Shown in pieces: positions 17,412 through 26,636 of a stretch of DNA of 64,000 nt (the first letter of the stretch is position 1; every line of letters begins with the position of its first letter). Source of the stretch: Peribacillus sp. Bi96. Lineage in GTDB: Bacteria > Bacillota > Bacilli > Bacillales > DSM-1321. The notes beneath the pieces are model-generated. The model was given only the letters and a program-made list of their open reading frames with translations. It ran no database searches and was not told where the DNA came from. Made by a program: the position numbers and the translations under genes. The stretch lies in the NCBI RefSeq assembly GCF_918698115.1, contig NZ_CAKKLV010000013.1:1-64000 (forward strand), in the 5' to 3' direction.

Positions 17412-17894
17412 TTGGTGGAACGATGCAAAAATGTTTGGCTGGCAGTGTCTGGCCTTGTGATATCGGATAAAGGTGAGTGGTTGGTCGTTAACAAAAGGTA
17501 TGGCGGATTGAAAGGGCAGTGGTCGCTCCCGGCTGGCTTTGTCAAAAATGACGAAACCGTTGATGATGCTGTCGTAAGGGAAGTGTTGGAGGAGACGGGT
17601 ATTCATACGAAAGTCGAAGGTATGGTGGGAGTGCGAAGCGGAGTCATCAAAGGGGATATAAGTGATAATATGTTAATATTTTTACTAAAACCGCTCAGTT
17701 TTGAAGTCACCGCTCAATTGGATGAATTATATGAAGCTAAATTTTTTGACCCTGATTTACTGGTCCAAGAAGGCAAGCACTCTGTATTATTGGAGCAGCT
17801 TTTAGCTTTTAAAAAGGAAAGAATGCAAACAATGCTCGACGGTGTGAACCCGGGAGATCAATTTGGGTATACATCGTATAAATTATTCATGTGA
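17412..17894 (+). CDS. Nudix hydrolase
   Basis: A 160-residue protein starting at TTG (17412) behind GGAGG (17399). The Nudix box GFVKNDETVDDAVVREVLEETGI fits GX5EX7REUXEEXGU completely, so Mg-dependent cleavage of a nucleoside diphosphate-linked compound is expected. KGQWSLPAGFV precedes the box and FFDPDLL follows, as in the ADP-ribose/NADH-type group, but the substrate cannot be assigned. It sits between yumB and yuiB, where B. subtilis has the tiny gene yuiA. Confidence 0.85.
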   Translation: MVERCKNVWLAVSGLVISDKGEWLVVNKRYGGLKGQWSLPAGFVKNDETVDDAVVREVLEETGIHTKVEGMVGVRSGVIKGDISDNMLIFLLKPLSFEVTAQLDELYEAKFFDPDLLVQEGKHSVLLEQLLAFKKERMQTMLDGVNPGDQFGYTSYKLFM

Positions 17895-18001
17895 TTTGGT
17901 TAATTATCTATTCTTCGGAATTATTTGGTATTAAGTCGTTGACGTGGCAATTATTTTTTCAGTAAACTAAAGGTGTGCTTTTAAGGAGGGTCTAGATTAA
18001 C

Positions 18002-18319
18002 ATGCCATTGCCTGTTTTAATTATCTCAATACTCTTATTTTTCATATTGTTTTTCGGAATTGGCTTTTTGTTGAATATGCTCTTTCGTTCTTCGTGGATC
18101 ATGGTCTTCTTATTTCCAATCGTCTTCATTGTCATTGTCAATGAAACAAAGCTAATAGAATATTTCAGAAATCCAGGAATATCTTTTTCACACCTTGGGA
18201 CGAACCTTACATCATTGCATTCGGCAGATATCATTATTTTATCAAGCGGGCTGCTTGGCGCGATTTTAGCTGGTGTGGTTATTAGGGTTTTAAGAAATAA
18301 AGGATATCAAATGTTTTAA
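18002..18319 (+). CDS. yuiB: YuiB, small membrane protein
   Basis: Three hydrophobic segments are seen in 105 residues: LIISILLFFILFFGIGFLL, SWIMVFLFPIVFIVIV and DIIILSSGLLGAILAGVVI. Matches B. subtilis YuiB by sequence character and by position between yumB and yuiC. RBS AAGGAGGG at 17983. Function unknown. Confidence 0.8.
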   Translation: MPLPVLIISILLFFILFFGIGFLLNMLFRSSWIMVFLFPIVFIVIVNETKLIEYFRNPGISFSHLGTNLTSLHSADIIILSSGLLGAILAGVVIRVLRNKGYQMF

Positions 18320-18322
18320 AAA

Positions 18323-18357
18323 AGGGAAGGGCCGTCAATGAAAGACGGTTCTTTTTT
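18323..18357 (+). terminator. Terminator after yuiB
   Basis: GGGCCGTC and GACGGTTC pair (with two G-T) around AATGAAA and are followed by TTTTTT. Confidence 0.8.
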
Positions 18358-18448
18358 GTGTGAAAAAAGATTGTTTTTATGCTTTATGAATACTTTCACT
18401 CAGGAAAGGGAACAAATATCCTTGTGAGAGGAGTGGAAACAAATACAT

Positions 18449-19141
18449 ATGAAGATTTTGAAGGCATTATTATTAAGGGTCGCTATTATCATATTATTCA
18501 TCTTGGCCATCGATTCAACCTTATATCATGTTTTTGGGGCTACGTACGAGGACCATCCTTTTGAAGAGGCCATGCGCCAAAATCGAATGCTCGGTCTCGA
18601 ATACAAAGCCATACATAGGGGCGACCAAGTGGCAACACTGGTTGCATCGGCATCCATGAGCAATGGTCCAAAGACAATAGACGAAGCACTCGAGCTCTTG
18701 AAATACCCTAAACATGAAGTATTGGCTACAGGCTATACAGCAGGCTATGAATCAACCGGAAAGTACCCGGAAAGTCCATCTTATGGAATTACTTATTCAG
18801 GAGTGAAGGTGAAACGGGATCTGTTTTCCACCATTGCTGCCGATCTTGCTGTATTTCCCCTAGGAACAATCCTTTGGATTCCTGGCTATGGATATGGGGT
18901 AGTAGCGGATAAGGGGGGAGCGATAAAAGGAAACCACCTGGATCTATACTACGAAACGGTACAAGATGTGTATAAGAACTGGGGGAAGAAAACCCTTGAA
19001 GTGTATGTTGTGCAAAAAGGAAACGGCGAGTTATCTGAAGAACAGCTAAACAAGTTGAATGAAACCAAGATCAGGCAGGTATTCAAGCCAAAAATTGCCG
19101 AAAAGGCGTTGAACAATAATGTACCTTCCTTTGCTTTTTAA
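18449..19141 (+). CDS. yuiC: YuiC, 3D-domain (Sps-type) muralytic enzyme
   Basis: A 230-residue protein with an N-terminal membrane anchor or signal ([20 protein letters not shown]). A C-terminal 3D domain (about 95-195) contains [50 protein letters not shown]. The three Asp of ADKGG and NHLDLYY-type motifs give the domain its name and line the active cleft of MltA-like lytic transglycosylases. B. subtilis YuiC is a stationary-phase survival enzyme of this kind. It acts on peptidoglycan outside the membrane. Confidence 0.88.
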   Translation: MKILKALLLRVAIIILFILAIDSTLYHVFGATYEDHPFEEAMRQNRMLGLEYKAIHRGDQVATLVASASMSNGPKTIDEALELLKYPKHEVLATGYTAGYESTGKYPESPSYGITYSGVKVKRDLFSTIAADLAVFPLGTILWIPGYGYGVVADKGGAIKGNHLDLYYETVQDVYKNWGKKTLEVYVVQKGNGELSEEQLNKLNETKIRQVFKPKIAEKALNNNVPSFAF

Positions 19142-19183
19142 TGAAGTGCTGGGCAAACCATTGAAAACAGATTGGAGAAAGCA

Positions 19184-19217
19184 AAAGAGGCTGCCCTTAG
19201 TTGAGGCAGCCTTTTTG
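19184..19217 (+). terminator. Terminator after yuiC
   Basis: AGGCTGCC/GGCAGCCT stem followed by TTTTT, convergent with the BtuF-like gene. Confidence 0.85.
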
Positions 19218-19243
19218 ATGTAGTTTAATTTCCAATACACTCT

Positions 19244-20041
19244 TTACTCAATGCCGTTGTATGCTTCGGGGTGCAGGGTTTTTGCCAATTTTGCCAATCC
19301 ATCCAGTAAACGTGGGGATGGACGGCAGAATAAGGGTTCTTCCATAATATGAATGTTATTATCCCTCACAGCCTTTAAATCGTTCCACCCCTTCCGTTTC
19401 TTGACCAGCTCCGGGTTTACTTTTCGTAAAGGAACACCGACCCATGCTAAGCAAATATGGTCGGGATCCTTTTTCAGGACCTCTTCCGAAGTGACTTGAA
19501 TGCTTGCCATGTCTACTTCTTCGAAAACATTATACCCTCCTGCAAGAAGGCTGATTTCCGATAACCAGTTAACCCCCCCAGGGCTAAATAAGGGATTTGG
19601 CCACCATTCCCAATATAGGGACGGCTTTATTTCGATTTTTTCGGCGACATTTTTATATTGAAGGATGATATCACGGAATTTGGCAGCCTGTTCCTCTGCT
19701 TTCTCCTTAAGATCCATGGCCTCGCCCAATGTTAGCAAATCCTTCGCGATATCTTCTAGTGATTGCGGATTGAATGTGATATGTGGGAGGTTCCTTTCTT
19801 TTAATCCTTCAATGTTTTTTTCCATACCAGGTACACTAAGTGAAGCAAGGACCAAATCAGGTTTTAATGATTCTACATGATCGATATCAATCGATAAATC
19901 CGGCCCCACTTTAGGGAGATGCTGGATGGTATCAGGCCAATCCGAGAAGTCATCGATAGCGATCAGCTGATCTTCAATGCCTAGATATGTGCAGAGTTCA
20001 GTATTGCTGGGGCAAATAGAGATTATTTTCAAATGAACCAC
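19244..20041 (-). CDS. BtuF/FepB-like periplasmic-binding-fold protein lacking an export signal
   Basis: A 265-residue class III binding-protein fold. It starts MVHLKIISICPSNTELCTYLGIEDQLIAID, followed by LPKVGPDLSIDIDHVESLKPDLVLAS, the typical cobalamin or siderophore SBP core. The C-terminal lobe has WNDLKAVRDNNIHIMEEPLFCRPSPRLLDGL. There is no signal peptide or lipobox, because the protein begins directly with the first beta strand, so it is probably cytoplasmic. No ABC permease or ATPase is adjacent. It abuts yuiD (stop to start spacing of zero) and is probably co-transcribed with it. The ligand is unknown. Confidence 0.8.
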   Translation of the reverse strand: MVHLKIISICPSNTELCTYLGIEDQLIAIDDFSDWPDTIQHLPKVGPDLSIDIDHVESLKPDLVLASLSVPGMEKNIEGLKERNLPHITFNPQSLEDIAKDLLTLGEAMDLKEKAEEQAAKFRDIILQYKNVAEKIEIKPSLYWEWWPNPLFSPGGVNWLSEISLLAGGYNVFEEVDMASIQVTSEEVLKKDPDHICLAWVGVPLRKVNPELVKKRKGWNDLKAVRDNNIHIMEEPLFCRPSPRLLDGLAKLAKTLHPEAYNGIE

Positions 20042-20524
20042 CTACCCTTGAAAGATGAAAAAGTGAAGTGCAAGTGCAATGAATACTCCGGTCAAGGCTC
20101 CGAAAAATACCTCGATTGGCTTATGGCCCAACAGTTCCTTTAATTGTTGTTGTTTCTGTTTATCTGCTTTCTTCTGCCAGTTTTTTGCTTGCTCGACAAA
20201 TGTATTGAAGTCCGTAACTAGTCGGTTCAAGACGGCTGCCTGTTCTCCTGCCTGCCGTCTTACTCCTGTTGCATCGAACATCGTGATGATGGCGAAGATC
20301 GCGGCAACGGCGAAAACAGGAGAGTCCATTCCAGTTTCAATCCCTACGGCTACCGTGAGTGCTGACACGGCAGCCGAGTGGGAGCTGGGCATACCGCCCG
20401 TCGAGTTAAGAAGTGACCAGTTTACTTTGCGGAAAGCTATGAAGTGGATGGGTACTTTAATGAATTGAGCAAAGAAAATGGCAATCAATGCTGCGATTAA
20501 AGGGAAGTTGAGAAATAATTCCAA
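20042..20524 (-). CDS. yuiD: YuiD, divergent PAP2 family membrane protein
   Basis: A 160-residue membrane protein of the DUF212/acid phosphatase-VanZ-related group. GGMPSSHSAAVSALTVAVG is the phosphatase-like motif; FDATGVRRQAGEQAAVLN follows. Hydrophobic segments lie at about 5-25, 45-60, 68-85 and 140-158. PAP2-type proteins dephosphorylate lipid phosphates, but for this branch the activity is unproven. Syntenic with B. subtilis yuiD next to pepA/yuiE. Confidence 0.88.
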   Translation of the reverse strand: MELFLNFPLIAALIAIFFAQFIKVPIHFIAFRKVNWSLLNSTGGMPSSHSAAVSALTVAVGIETGMDSPVFAVAAIFAIITMFDATGVRRQAGEQAAVLNRLVTDFNTFVEQAKNWQKKADKQKQQQLKELLGHKPIEVFFGALTGVFIALALHFFIFQG

Positions 20525-20807
20525 GAGTATCAGCCTTCTTTCTAGAAATAAGTAACGATGAAATCTATATTTGGGTAAATAAGAAATCCTGCTTAGTACA
20601 AGGGGCTATGAGGCCCTTATTAATTAGTTCCATCCAATCCGGTCGATTCCCTGCTGGATATAAGGATAAATATGATCTTTCTTATACTATTACTCTAAAG
20701 TGACCCATTTTAAACAATATCCTTGGTTAATATTAATGAAATGCCTAATTCGAAAATTTTGGAAGATTTCGTTATAATGAAAGTAATCGAATGGAGGAGG
20801 TAGCAGA

Positions 20808-22313
20808 ATGTTCACAGTAAAAGATTCCATGAATTTAGATATGATCGCCGAATGCCTGATTCTAGGTGTATTCGACAGACCGATAAAATTCACAGGCTTA
20901 GGGAAAGAAGCCGATGAGAAATTAGGCGGTCAGCTAACCGAGTTAGTGAAAGCTGGAGAAATCTCTTCCAAGAAAAAATCAGTAGTCAAAGTACATACAT
21001 TAGGTAAATTAGGAGTAAAGAGATTGATATTTGTAGGGTTAGGCAAGGAAAAAGAACTTTCCTTTGAAACGCTGCGTGAAGCTTTGGGGAAAGCGCGTAA
21101 AACGATTGCAGAATCCAAGCTTACGACGCTTTCGATTGCTTTGGATACATTCACGACTGAAAATCTGGATGCATTGGACGCTGCGCATGCTTGTTCTGAG
21201 GCATTTGAACTTGCTTCCTATAAATTTGCCGGATACAAGCAGAAATCGAACCAGGTCGAAAAGACCATCGAATCGATTACGGTTTACAGTGAATCGGATA
21301 AAGAAGAGATCGGGGCCGCACTTCATGTAGGGCGAATATTCGGAAGAGCGACGAACTCAGCGAGAACATTGGTTAACACACCAGGGAATTTGTTGACTTC
21401 CACGGATCTTGCCGATTATTCATCTGCTTTGGGAGAGCGTTTTGGATTTGAAGTGGAGATCCTAGAAAAGGCAGATATGCTCAAGTTGGGAATGGGCGCC
21501 CTCCTTGCTGTCAATCAAGGTTCCGTCGAGCCACCGAAAATGATCGTCCTGAAGTATCAAGGTAAAGAGGAATGGGAAGATGTTATTGGTTTGGTTGGTA
21601 AGGGCATTACATTCGATACGGGCGGGTACTCATTGAAAACAAAGGCTGGAATCGTCGGAATGAAGACGGACATGGGTGGTGCGGCAGCTGTTTTGGGTGC
21701 AATGGAAATTATCGGCGAATTGGGGCCGGATCAAAATGTCGTGGCTGTCATTCCATCCACAGATAATATGATTAGCGGCGAGTCTTTCAAGCCGGATGAT
21801 GTAATCACTGCCATGAGCGGAAAAACGATTGAGGTATTGAATACGGATGCCGAAGGACGGCTGGTTCTGGCAGATGCGATGACGTACGCTAAACATCACG
21901 GTGCAAAATACCTGGTTGACGTTGCGACTTTAACGGGTGGTGTTATAACGGCGCTGGGTATGGATATGACGGGTGCAATGACGAATGACGTGGAATTCTA
22001 TGAACAAGTCCTCAAAGCCTCAGAGGAGGCCGGGGAACCCATGTGGAGGCTGCCTATTACAGAAAAGGACAAAGAGCGTGTACGCAATAGTAAAATAGCG
22101 GATTTGAATAATTCACCTGGCGGGGCAGGGCATGCCATCATGGGTGGCGCTTTCATCGGTGAATTTGCTGAAGACACTCCATGGGTCCACCTGGATATTG
22201 CCGGGACATCCACGACTTCGAGCAACTCCGAATTGTGCACGGCAGGGGCGACCGGCGTCATGGCACGAACGCTTGCATTATTGGTTGAAACCTTTGAATC
22301 TAAATCAAAATGA
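20808..22313 (+). CDS. pepA: Leucyl aminopeptidase, M17 family (PepA/YuiE)
   Basis: A 501-residue cytosolic metallopeptidase. The N-terminal macro-like domain is followed by the catalytic domain with [34 protein letters not shown] and [12 protein letters not shown], the M17 signature that holds the two-metal ligands Asp and Glu with the catalytic Lys and Arg. It removes N-terminal residues from peptides and forms hexamers. Strong RBS GGAGGAGG at 20792-20800, own terminator. Corresponds to B. subtilis yuiE. Confidence 0.96.
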   Translation: MFTVKDSMNLDMIAECLILGVFDRPIKFTGLGKEADEKLGGQLTELVKAGEISSKKKSVVKVHTLGKLGVKRLIFVGLGKEKELSFETLREALGKARKTIAESKLTTLSIALDTFTTENLDALDAAHACSEAFELASYKFAGYKQKSNQVEKTIESITVYSESDKEEIGAALHVGRIFGRATNSARTLVNTPGNLLTSTDLADYSSALGERFGFEVEILEKADMLKLGMGALLAVNQGSVEPPKMIVLKYQGKEEWEDVIGLVGKGITFDTGGYSLKTKAGIVGMKTDMGGAAAVLGAMEIIGELGPDQNVVAVIPSTDNMISGESFKPDDVITAMSGKTIEVLNTDAEGRLVLADAMTYAKHHGAKYLVDVATLTGGVITALGMDMTGAMTNDVEFYEQVLKASEEAGEPMWRLPITEKDKERVRNSKIADLNNSPGGAGHAIMGGAFIGEFAEDTPWVHLDIAGTSTTSSNSELCTAGATGVMARTLALLVETFESKSK

Positions 22314-22322
22314 ACCCAAAAG

Positions 22323-22357
22323 ATCCGAAGCCGAAAATGGGCTTCGGATTTTTTTAT
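22323..22357 (+). terminator. Terminator after pepA
   Basis: The stem ATCCGAAGCC/GGCTTCGGAT is followed by TTTTTTTA. Confidence 0.9.
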
Positions 22358-22374
22358 CAAAAGGTGTTGAATCG

Positions 22375-22770
22375 TTAGGTATCCCTCCATTTCAAGCTGA
22401 CGATGATATGACAATTTACATCCCCTGTTTTAGGGTGGAAATCAAACCGGATCCCATCAGGGTTATACATGATATCAGGTTCGTTATTAATGCCTATTTT
22501 TCGTATCATTTCTGCCACGACACTCTTTTCTGATGATTGGGCAGCAGTCATCAACCGGTTCGAGAACGGTTTGGATGTGGCTATGGTGTCCATTACTTTT
22601 TTTACATCCAGAAATAAAGATTGCGAGGTTTTTGCCGATTTAACTAACAAATCTGGATTGGGTGCCGAGTAGGAACGCATCAATCCTGCAGTTTCGTGAT
22701 TCATATTCGCTGCACCGCCGGGAGATTGAAATAGGCCATGATCATATAAAAAATAAGGGAAATCCTCCAA
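22375..22770 (-). CDS. Unrecognised 131-aa protein
   Basis: Starts at TTG 22770 with GAAAGGAAGG eight bases upstream. Translation reads MEDFPYFLYDHGLFQSPGG, then SQSLFLDVKKVMDTI, SEKSVVAEMIRKIG and ends RFDFHPKTGDVNCHIIVSLKW. It is soluble, mixed alpha/beta, without signal peptide or cysteine cluster (one Cys). The coherent composition and a good RBS argue that it is real. I do not recognise the family. It stands alone between pepA (convergent) and the GTP cyclohydrolase operon (divergent). Confidence 0.65.
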   Translation of the reverse strand: MEDFPYFLYDHGLFQSPGGAANMNHETAGLMRSYSAPNPDLLVKSAKTSQSLFLDVKKVMDTIATSKPFSNRLMTAAQSSEKSVVAEMIRKIGINNEPDIMYNPDGIRFDFHPKTGDVNCHIIVSLKWRDT

Positions 22771-22938
22771 AAGGTTTCCTTCCTTTCGTTTAGTCTGTCT
22801 ATAGACACGATTTCTTTATACGATAAAATATGTATAACGATCGGCAGATATGATAGCCGTTAGTGAATAACCCTTCTTCTGAAAAAATCTTCTTGGAAAT
22901 TAATAAGAAAGACACACTATTATTTGTAAACTGCTTCA

Positions 22939-22989
22939 TTGACAGGTATAGTGTATAGTAATATACTTACTTACCTAAAGTAAGGAGTA
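22939..22989 (+). promoter_or_regulatory. Promoter with operator-like dyad upstream of the GTP cyclohydrolase operon
   Basis: TTGACA (22939-22944), 17-bp spacer and TATACT (22962-22967) make a strong SigA promoter. An imperfect dyad, TACTTACTTAC-CTAAA-GTAAGGAGTA split around a CTAAA centre (22964-22989), overlaps the -10 and the start point. It looks like a repressor site, possibly of the MarR/HxlR type (inference). No FMN-riboswitch sequence is present in the leader of about 50 bases. Confidence 0.6.
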
Positions 22990-23024
22990 GGCACACTATA
23001 AATTATAAAATAGGTGATGTTATC

Positions 23025-23774
23025 ATGAAAATAAACCAACAAACAAAAGACCTTTTAATAGATAAAATGAATATCCTCAAAACCCCGGGAAAAGCTGATA
23101 TATGCCTAGTGGGGCCAGTAAACTTGCCTGTTGAACAAGGAGATTTCTCTGCGGTTTTCCAATGGTACACATGGCTTGAGCTCGATGGCGTGGATAATGA
23201 TAAGGAAGCTGTGCTTGATTCCCTTTCTGAAGCCAACCTTGCTTTTGGCCAGCAATCTTCTGTATTGGTGTATGGAGATTTTGAAAAGTCGGAGGATGCA
23301 CTTGTCCGGATGCATAGCATCTGTCATACGGGTGATATCTTTGGCAGTAAACGCTGTGATTGCGGCTACCAGCTCCACCAATCGATGAAAATGATAGCCG
23401 AGCATGGTTGCGGAGCCATTTTTTACCTTGCGGACCATGAAGGAAGAGGGATCGGCCTATTCTCCAAGTCTCTTGCCTATTTGCTTCAGCAGGAAGGCTA
23501 TGACACAGTCGAGGCGAATCAAGCTTTAGGTTTTGAAGACGATACACGATCTTACGAGGGGGCCATTCGAGTGTTGAGGGGACTGCGTGAGGATCCGGTG
23601 ACTTTAATTACGAATAACCCTAAAAAGTTGGATGCCCTCATGAAGCATGGACTTGCGGCAAAGGACCATATCCCGCTTTGGGGCGGTTTAACGGAAGATA
23701 ATAGTTTCTATCTGGATACAAAGGTTAAGAAGTCTGGACATATTCCAAAAGAGAAGCCAACTTTGATTGTATAA
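23025..23774 (+). CDS. GTP cyclohydrolase II-type enzyme (stand-alone)
   Basis: A 249-residue RibA-domain protein without the DHBP synthase half of Bacillus RibBA. RMHSICHTGDIFGSKRCDCGYQL supplies the three zinc cysteines. YLADHEGRGIGL is the catalytic loop and DTVEANQALGF and ITNNPKKL follow as in RibA. The usual HSEC is HSIC here. It opens GTP to 2,5-diamino-6-ribosylamino-pyrimidinone phosphate. A roughly 70-residue N-terminal extension precedes the domain. First gene of a four-gene operon; ribE and ribH are not present, so this appears separate from the main riboflavin operon. Confidence 0.85.
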   Translation: MKINQQTKDLLIDKMNILKTPGKADICLVGPVNLPVEQGDFSAVFQWYTWLELDGVDNDKEAVLDSLSEANLAFGQQSSVLVYGDFEKSEDALVRMHSICHTGDIFGSKRCDCGYQLHQSMKMIAEHGCGAIFYLADHEGRGIGLFSKSLAYLLQQEGYDTVEANQALGFEDDTRSYEGAIRVLRGLREDPVTLITNNPKKLDALMKHGLAAKDHIPLWGGLTEDNSFYLDTKVKKSGHIPKEKPTLIV

Positions 23775-23788
23775 GGAGAGCTAACCGT

Positions 23789-24889
23789 ATGAATGATGAT
23801 CAATATTACATGAAGTTGGCACTGGATTTAGCTGCCAGTGCTAAAGGAAAAACCAATCCAAATCCAGTGGTCGGGGCCGTCATAGTTAAAGACGGTGTGA
23901 TAGCAGGGACAGGGATTCATCGTAAAGCAGGTGAACCGCATGCAGAGGTCCATGCGTTCAAAATGGCGGGTGAGTATGCAGAAGGTGCAACGCTTTACGT
24001 GACACTTGAGCCGTGTTCCCATTATGGAAAGACACCCCCATGTGCAAATTTAGTGAAGGAATCAGGTGTCCGTCGGGTTGTGGTGGCAACGCAAGATCCT
24101 AATCCGGAAGTTGCCGGGAGAGGGATATCGATCCTGAAGGATGCAGGCATAGAAGTGGAAGTTGGCGTTATGGAAAAGGAAGCGCAAAGACTGAATGAGC
24201 GTTTTATTCACAATATGACGACGAATCGTCCTTTTGTCATATCGAAGTTTGCGATGACATTGGATGGGAAACTTGCAACTCATACAGGCCATTCTAAATG
24301 GATAACAGGAGAAGAATCCCGTCATTCCGTTCATTTACTGCGTGATGAGGCGGATGCCATTCTTGTCGGAATTGGAACTGTCTTGGCAGATGATCCATCA
24401 CTGACGACCAGACTCCCGGAAGGTGGAGGGAAAAATCCGATCCGAATCATTTTAGACAGTGAACTGCGTGTTCCATTGGACGCCAATGTTGTCCAAGTAT
24501 CAGATACGAAAACGATGATCGTAACGAAGGATGATGCACCTGCGGATAAAATGGAGGCTTTACGTGAAAAAGGGATCGAATTCATTTTCGTCCCCAAAAA
24601 TGAGACGGGCCTTAATCTTAGGACTTTGATGGAAGAGCTGTATAAAAAGGGGATTACGGATGTCTTGCTAGAAGGTGGAAGCGAAGTGAATGCCTCTTTC
24701 CTTAGGGAGGGGCTCATCGATAAATACTTGATTTATATAGCTCCTAAACTATTGGGCGGGAGAAACTCACTAACACCGTATACTGGAATGAATGTGGATA
24801 CGATGGATGAAGCAATGGATGTTTCCTTCTCTGGAGTGGAAACGTTTGGTGAGGACATACGCATCACAGCTTATCCTAAATTAAAATAG
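23789..24889 (+). CDS. ribD: Bifunctional pyrimidine deaminase/reductase (RibD type)
   Basis: A 366-residue protein with an N-terminal deaminase containing HAEVHAF and LEPCSHYGKTPPCANLV (zinc His/Cys/Cys and catalytic Glu). The C-terminal reductase domain (about 145-360) has RPFVISKFAMTLDGKLAT, HSKWITGEESR and DVLLEGGSEVNASFLREGLIDK. It deaminates the cyclohydrolase product and reduces the ribosyl chain to ribityl with NADPH. Start 14 bases after the cyclohydrolase stop with AAGGAGAG. Full length, no catalytic loss seen. Confidence 0.92.
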   Translation: MNDDQYYMKLALDLAASAKGKTNPNPVVGAVIVKDGVIAGTGIHRKAGEPHAEVHAFKMAGEYAEGATLYVTLEPCSHYGKTPPCANLVKESGVRRVVVATQDPNPEVAGRGISILKDAGIEVEVGVMEKEAQRLNERFIHNMTTNRPFVISKFAMTLDGKLATHTGHSKWITGEESRHSVHLLRDEADAILVGIGTVLADDPSLTTRLPEGGGKNPIRIILDSELRVPLDANVVQVSDTKTMIVTKDDAPADKMEALREKGIEFIFVPKNETGLNLRTLMEELYKKGITDVLLEGGSEVNASFLREGLIDKYLIYIAPKLLGGRNSLTPYTGMNVDTMDEAMDVSFSGVETFGEDIRITAYPKLK

Positions 24890-24906
24890 ACAACAGGTGA
24901 AGAGGC

Positions 24907-26004
24907 ATGTTGGTTAAATCAGATGTTTGCATAGTCGGATCGGGACCTGGAGGAGCGCTGTTAGCTTACCTACTGGCCAAGCAGGACATTTCAGTCGTAT
25001 TGCTTGAGAGGCATTCTGAAGTTTCAAGGGAGTTCAGGGGTGAGTTCTTGAACGATGAAGGAGAGAGCCTTCTTAAAAAGCACGGTTTGTTCGAGAGCGT
25101 GAAAAAGCTTGGCATGCTTAAGATGGAACAAATTGAATATTGGCATGACGGCCAAATATTTAAAAGGATTTTCCCTGAATGGCCTGTAGATCATGTTGGG
25201 ATACATGTCCCTCAAAATCATCTGCTTACAGCTATATTGAATGAAGCCGAAAAGCTGGATTCTTTTCAATTGATGATGAATACGAGGGTCACGGGCTTGA
25301 TTCAGAATGAAGCAGGCCGTTTTACGGGTGTCAAGGCTCGAAATGGCGGGAATGATCTGGAAGTGCAAAGTTCATTGATAATCGGGGCGGACGGCAGATT
25401 TTCCATCGTTCGAAAAAAAGCGGGGATACCAGTCGAGATTAAAAATCATGGCTATGATTTACTGTGGGCAAAAATTCCCGCTCCAAAGGGGTGGAAGCCT
25501 TCAATCAAGATGGCATTGGTCAATGACTCACAGGTTGCACTCTTCACTCAGGCTGGAGGTTTCATCCAAATTGGATGGAATATAGAACATGGTTCATTTC
25601 CCCAATTGCGAAAACAGCACTTTGATCCATTCATAGAAAATTTACTTTTGGCCTTTCCTGAATTAAAAAAGGTTGTGTGTGAAAATATCAGGTCTTGGAA
25701 TGACTTCATTTTATTGGATGTTTACAGCAGTTATTGTGAAACGTGGACAAAGGATGGCGTTGCTTTATTAGGTGATGCAGCCCATACGATGACACCTACA
25801 GGTGCGTTCGGACTCAATTGTGCCATGAAGGATGCCGATATATTAGCCGAGCTTATCCAAGGATGCATCCTGCAGGAGGATACTGACTTCTTTGGACTTA
25901 AAATGGCTGAGCCGGAAAGAAAAGCCGAAATTGAAAGATTACAGGCCATTCAGGTGGACAAGGAAATTTCCTTCGCATCACAGTTTGCCGCCGCTTATGT
26001 TTGA
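24907..26004 (+). CDS. FAD-dependent monooxygenase, PHBH fold
   Basis: A 365-residue class A flavoprotein hydroxylase. FAD motifs are DVCIVGSGPGGALLAYLLA at the N-terminus, the DG motif LIIGADGRFSIVRKKAGI (about 155-172), and VALLGDAAHTMTPTGAFGLNCAMKDA (the GD motif). RGEFLNDEG near residue 45 resembles the Arg that binds the FAD. It would use NAD(P)H and oxygen to hydroxylate an aromatic or electron-rich ring. It lies 17 bases after ribD in the same operon, so a pyrimidine from the riboflavin branch is an inferred substrate. Confidence 0.85.
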   Translation: MLVKSDVCIVGSGPGGALLAYLLAKQDISVVLLERHSEVSREFRGEFLNDEGESLLKKHGLFESVKKLGMLKMEQIEYWHDGQIFKRIFPEWPVDHVGIHVPQNHLLTAILNEAEKLDSFQLMMNTRVTGLIQNEAGRFTGVKARNGGNDLEVQSSLIIGADGRFSIVRKKAGIPVEIKNHGYDLLWAKIPAPKGWKPSIKMALVNDSQVALFTQAGGFIQIGWNIEHGSFPQLRKQHFDPFIENLLLAFPELKKVVCENIRSWNDFILLDVYSSYCETWTKDGVALLGDAAHTMTPTGAFGLNCAMKDADILAELIQGCILQEDTDFFGLKMAEPERKAEIERLQAIQVDKEISFASQFAAAYV

Positions 26005-26019
26005 ATAGGAGTGAAGGAT

Positions 26020-26583
26020 ATGAAATTCGGTTTTGATATTGACGATACCCTTATTAATTTGAGGGAATTCGCGTTCCATCTTTATAATGAAAAGCTTAAT
26101 AAGAACATAGACTTAGCGGAATTCAGAGCCTTAAAGACGTTAGAAATCCATGAAGCTTTCGGGCTTGATAAAGAGGCTGGGGGCAAGATGTGGAACAGCC
26201 TTGCCGATGAAGTGTATTATTCATCCTGTCCAGCTTTCGAGGGCGCAGTGGAAACGCTGCAGGAGCTTGAACGCGATGGCCATGAAATCTATTACATCAC
26301 CGCTAGAAAAGCGGAGCATGGTGACCGTACGAAAAAATGGCTGATTGAAAACGGCTTTCCAGTTAAGGATGACCATTTTTACTGCGGCATGAAGGATCAT
26401 GAAAAAATTGAAACGATTCGCAAATTGAAATTGGATTATTATTTTGATGATAAACCGGCAGTCCTGGAAACCTTATTGGATATTCCCACGAAAGTGTATG
26501 CAATGGATAACTCCTATAACAGGGAATTGGATATTCCAAGGCTGACAAGCTGGTTTGAATTAAAAGAAATACTCTCCAAATAA
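26020..26583 (+). CDS. HAD-superfamily nucleotidase-like phosphatase
   Basis: A 187-residue protein whose motif I is GFDIDDTLINLREF (nucleophile Asp at the first D). EIYYITARKAEHGDRTKKWL is motif II and YYFDDKPAVLETLL carries the motif IV Asp pair. This resembles the 5'(3')-nucleotidase-like group (YqfW type). ATG at 26020 is chosen because AGGAGTGAAGG precedes it; an in-frame GTG at 26011 lies in that RBS. Last gene of the operon; it may dephosphorylate the RibD product before or after the monooxygenase step (inference). Confidence 0.78.
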   Translation: MKFGFDIDDTLINLREFAFHLYNEKLNKNIDLAEFRALKTLEIHEAFGLDKEAGGKMWNSLADEVYYSSCPAFEGAVETLQELERDGHEIYYITARKAEHGDRTKKWLIENGFPVKDDHFYCGMKDHEKIETIRKLKLDYYFDDKPAVLETLLDIPTKVYAMDNSYNRELDIPRLTSWFELKEILSK

Positions 26584-26603
26584 TCGAATTCACATTAATT
26601 GAC

Positions 26604-26636
26604 GGATGACTTGATAGACTTGGGTCATCCTTTTTA
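26604..26636 (+). terminator. Terminator of the GTP cyclohydrolase operon
   Basis: The stem GGATGAC/GTCATCC (26604-26610 with 26624-26630) is followed by TTTTT. Confidence 0.8.

Noticed and set aside
17116-17460. 114-codon frame overlapping the yumB end and the Nudix start
   Set aside because: It overlaps yumB coding, crosses its terminator and has no protein features.
22800-23024. FMN riboswitch before the GTP cyclohydrolase gene
   Set aside because: The conserved RFN blocks are not found and the leader is too short.
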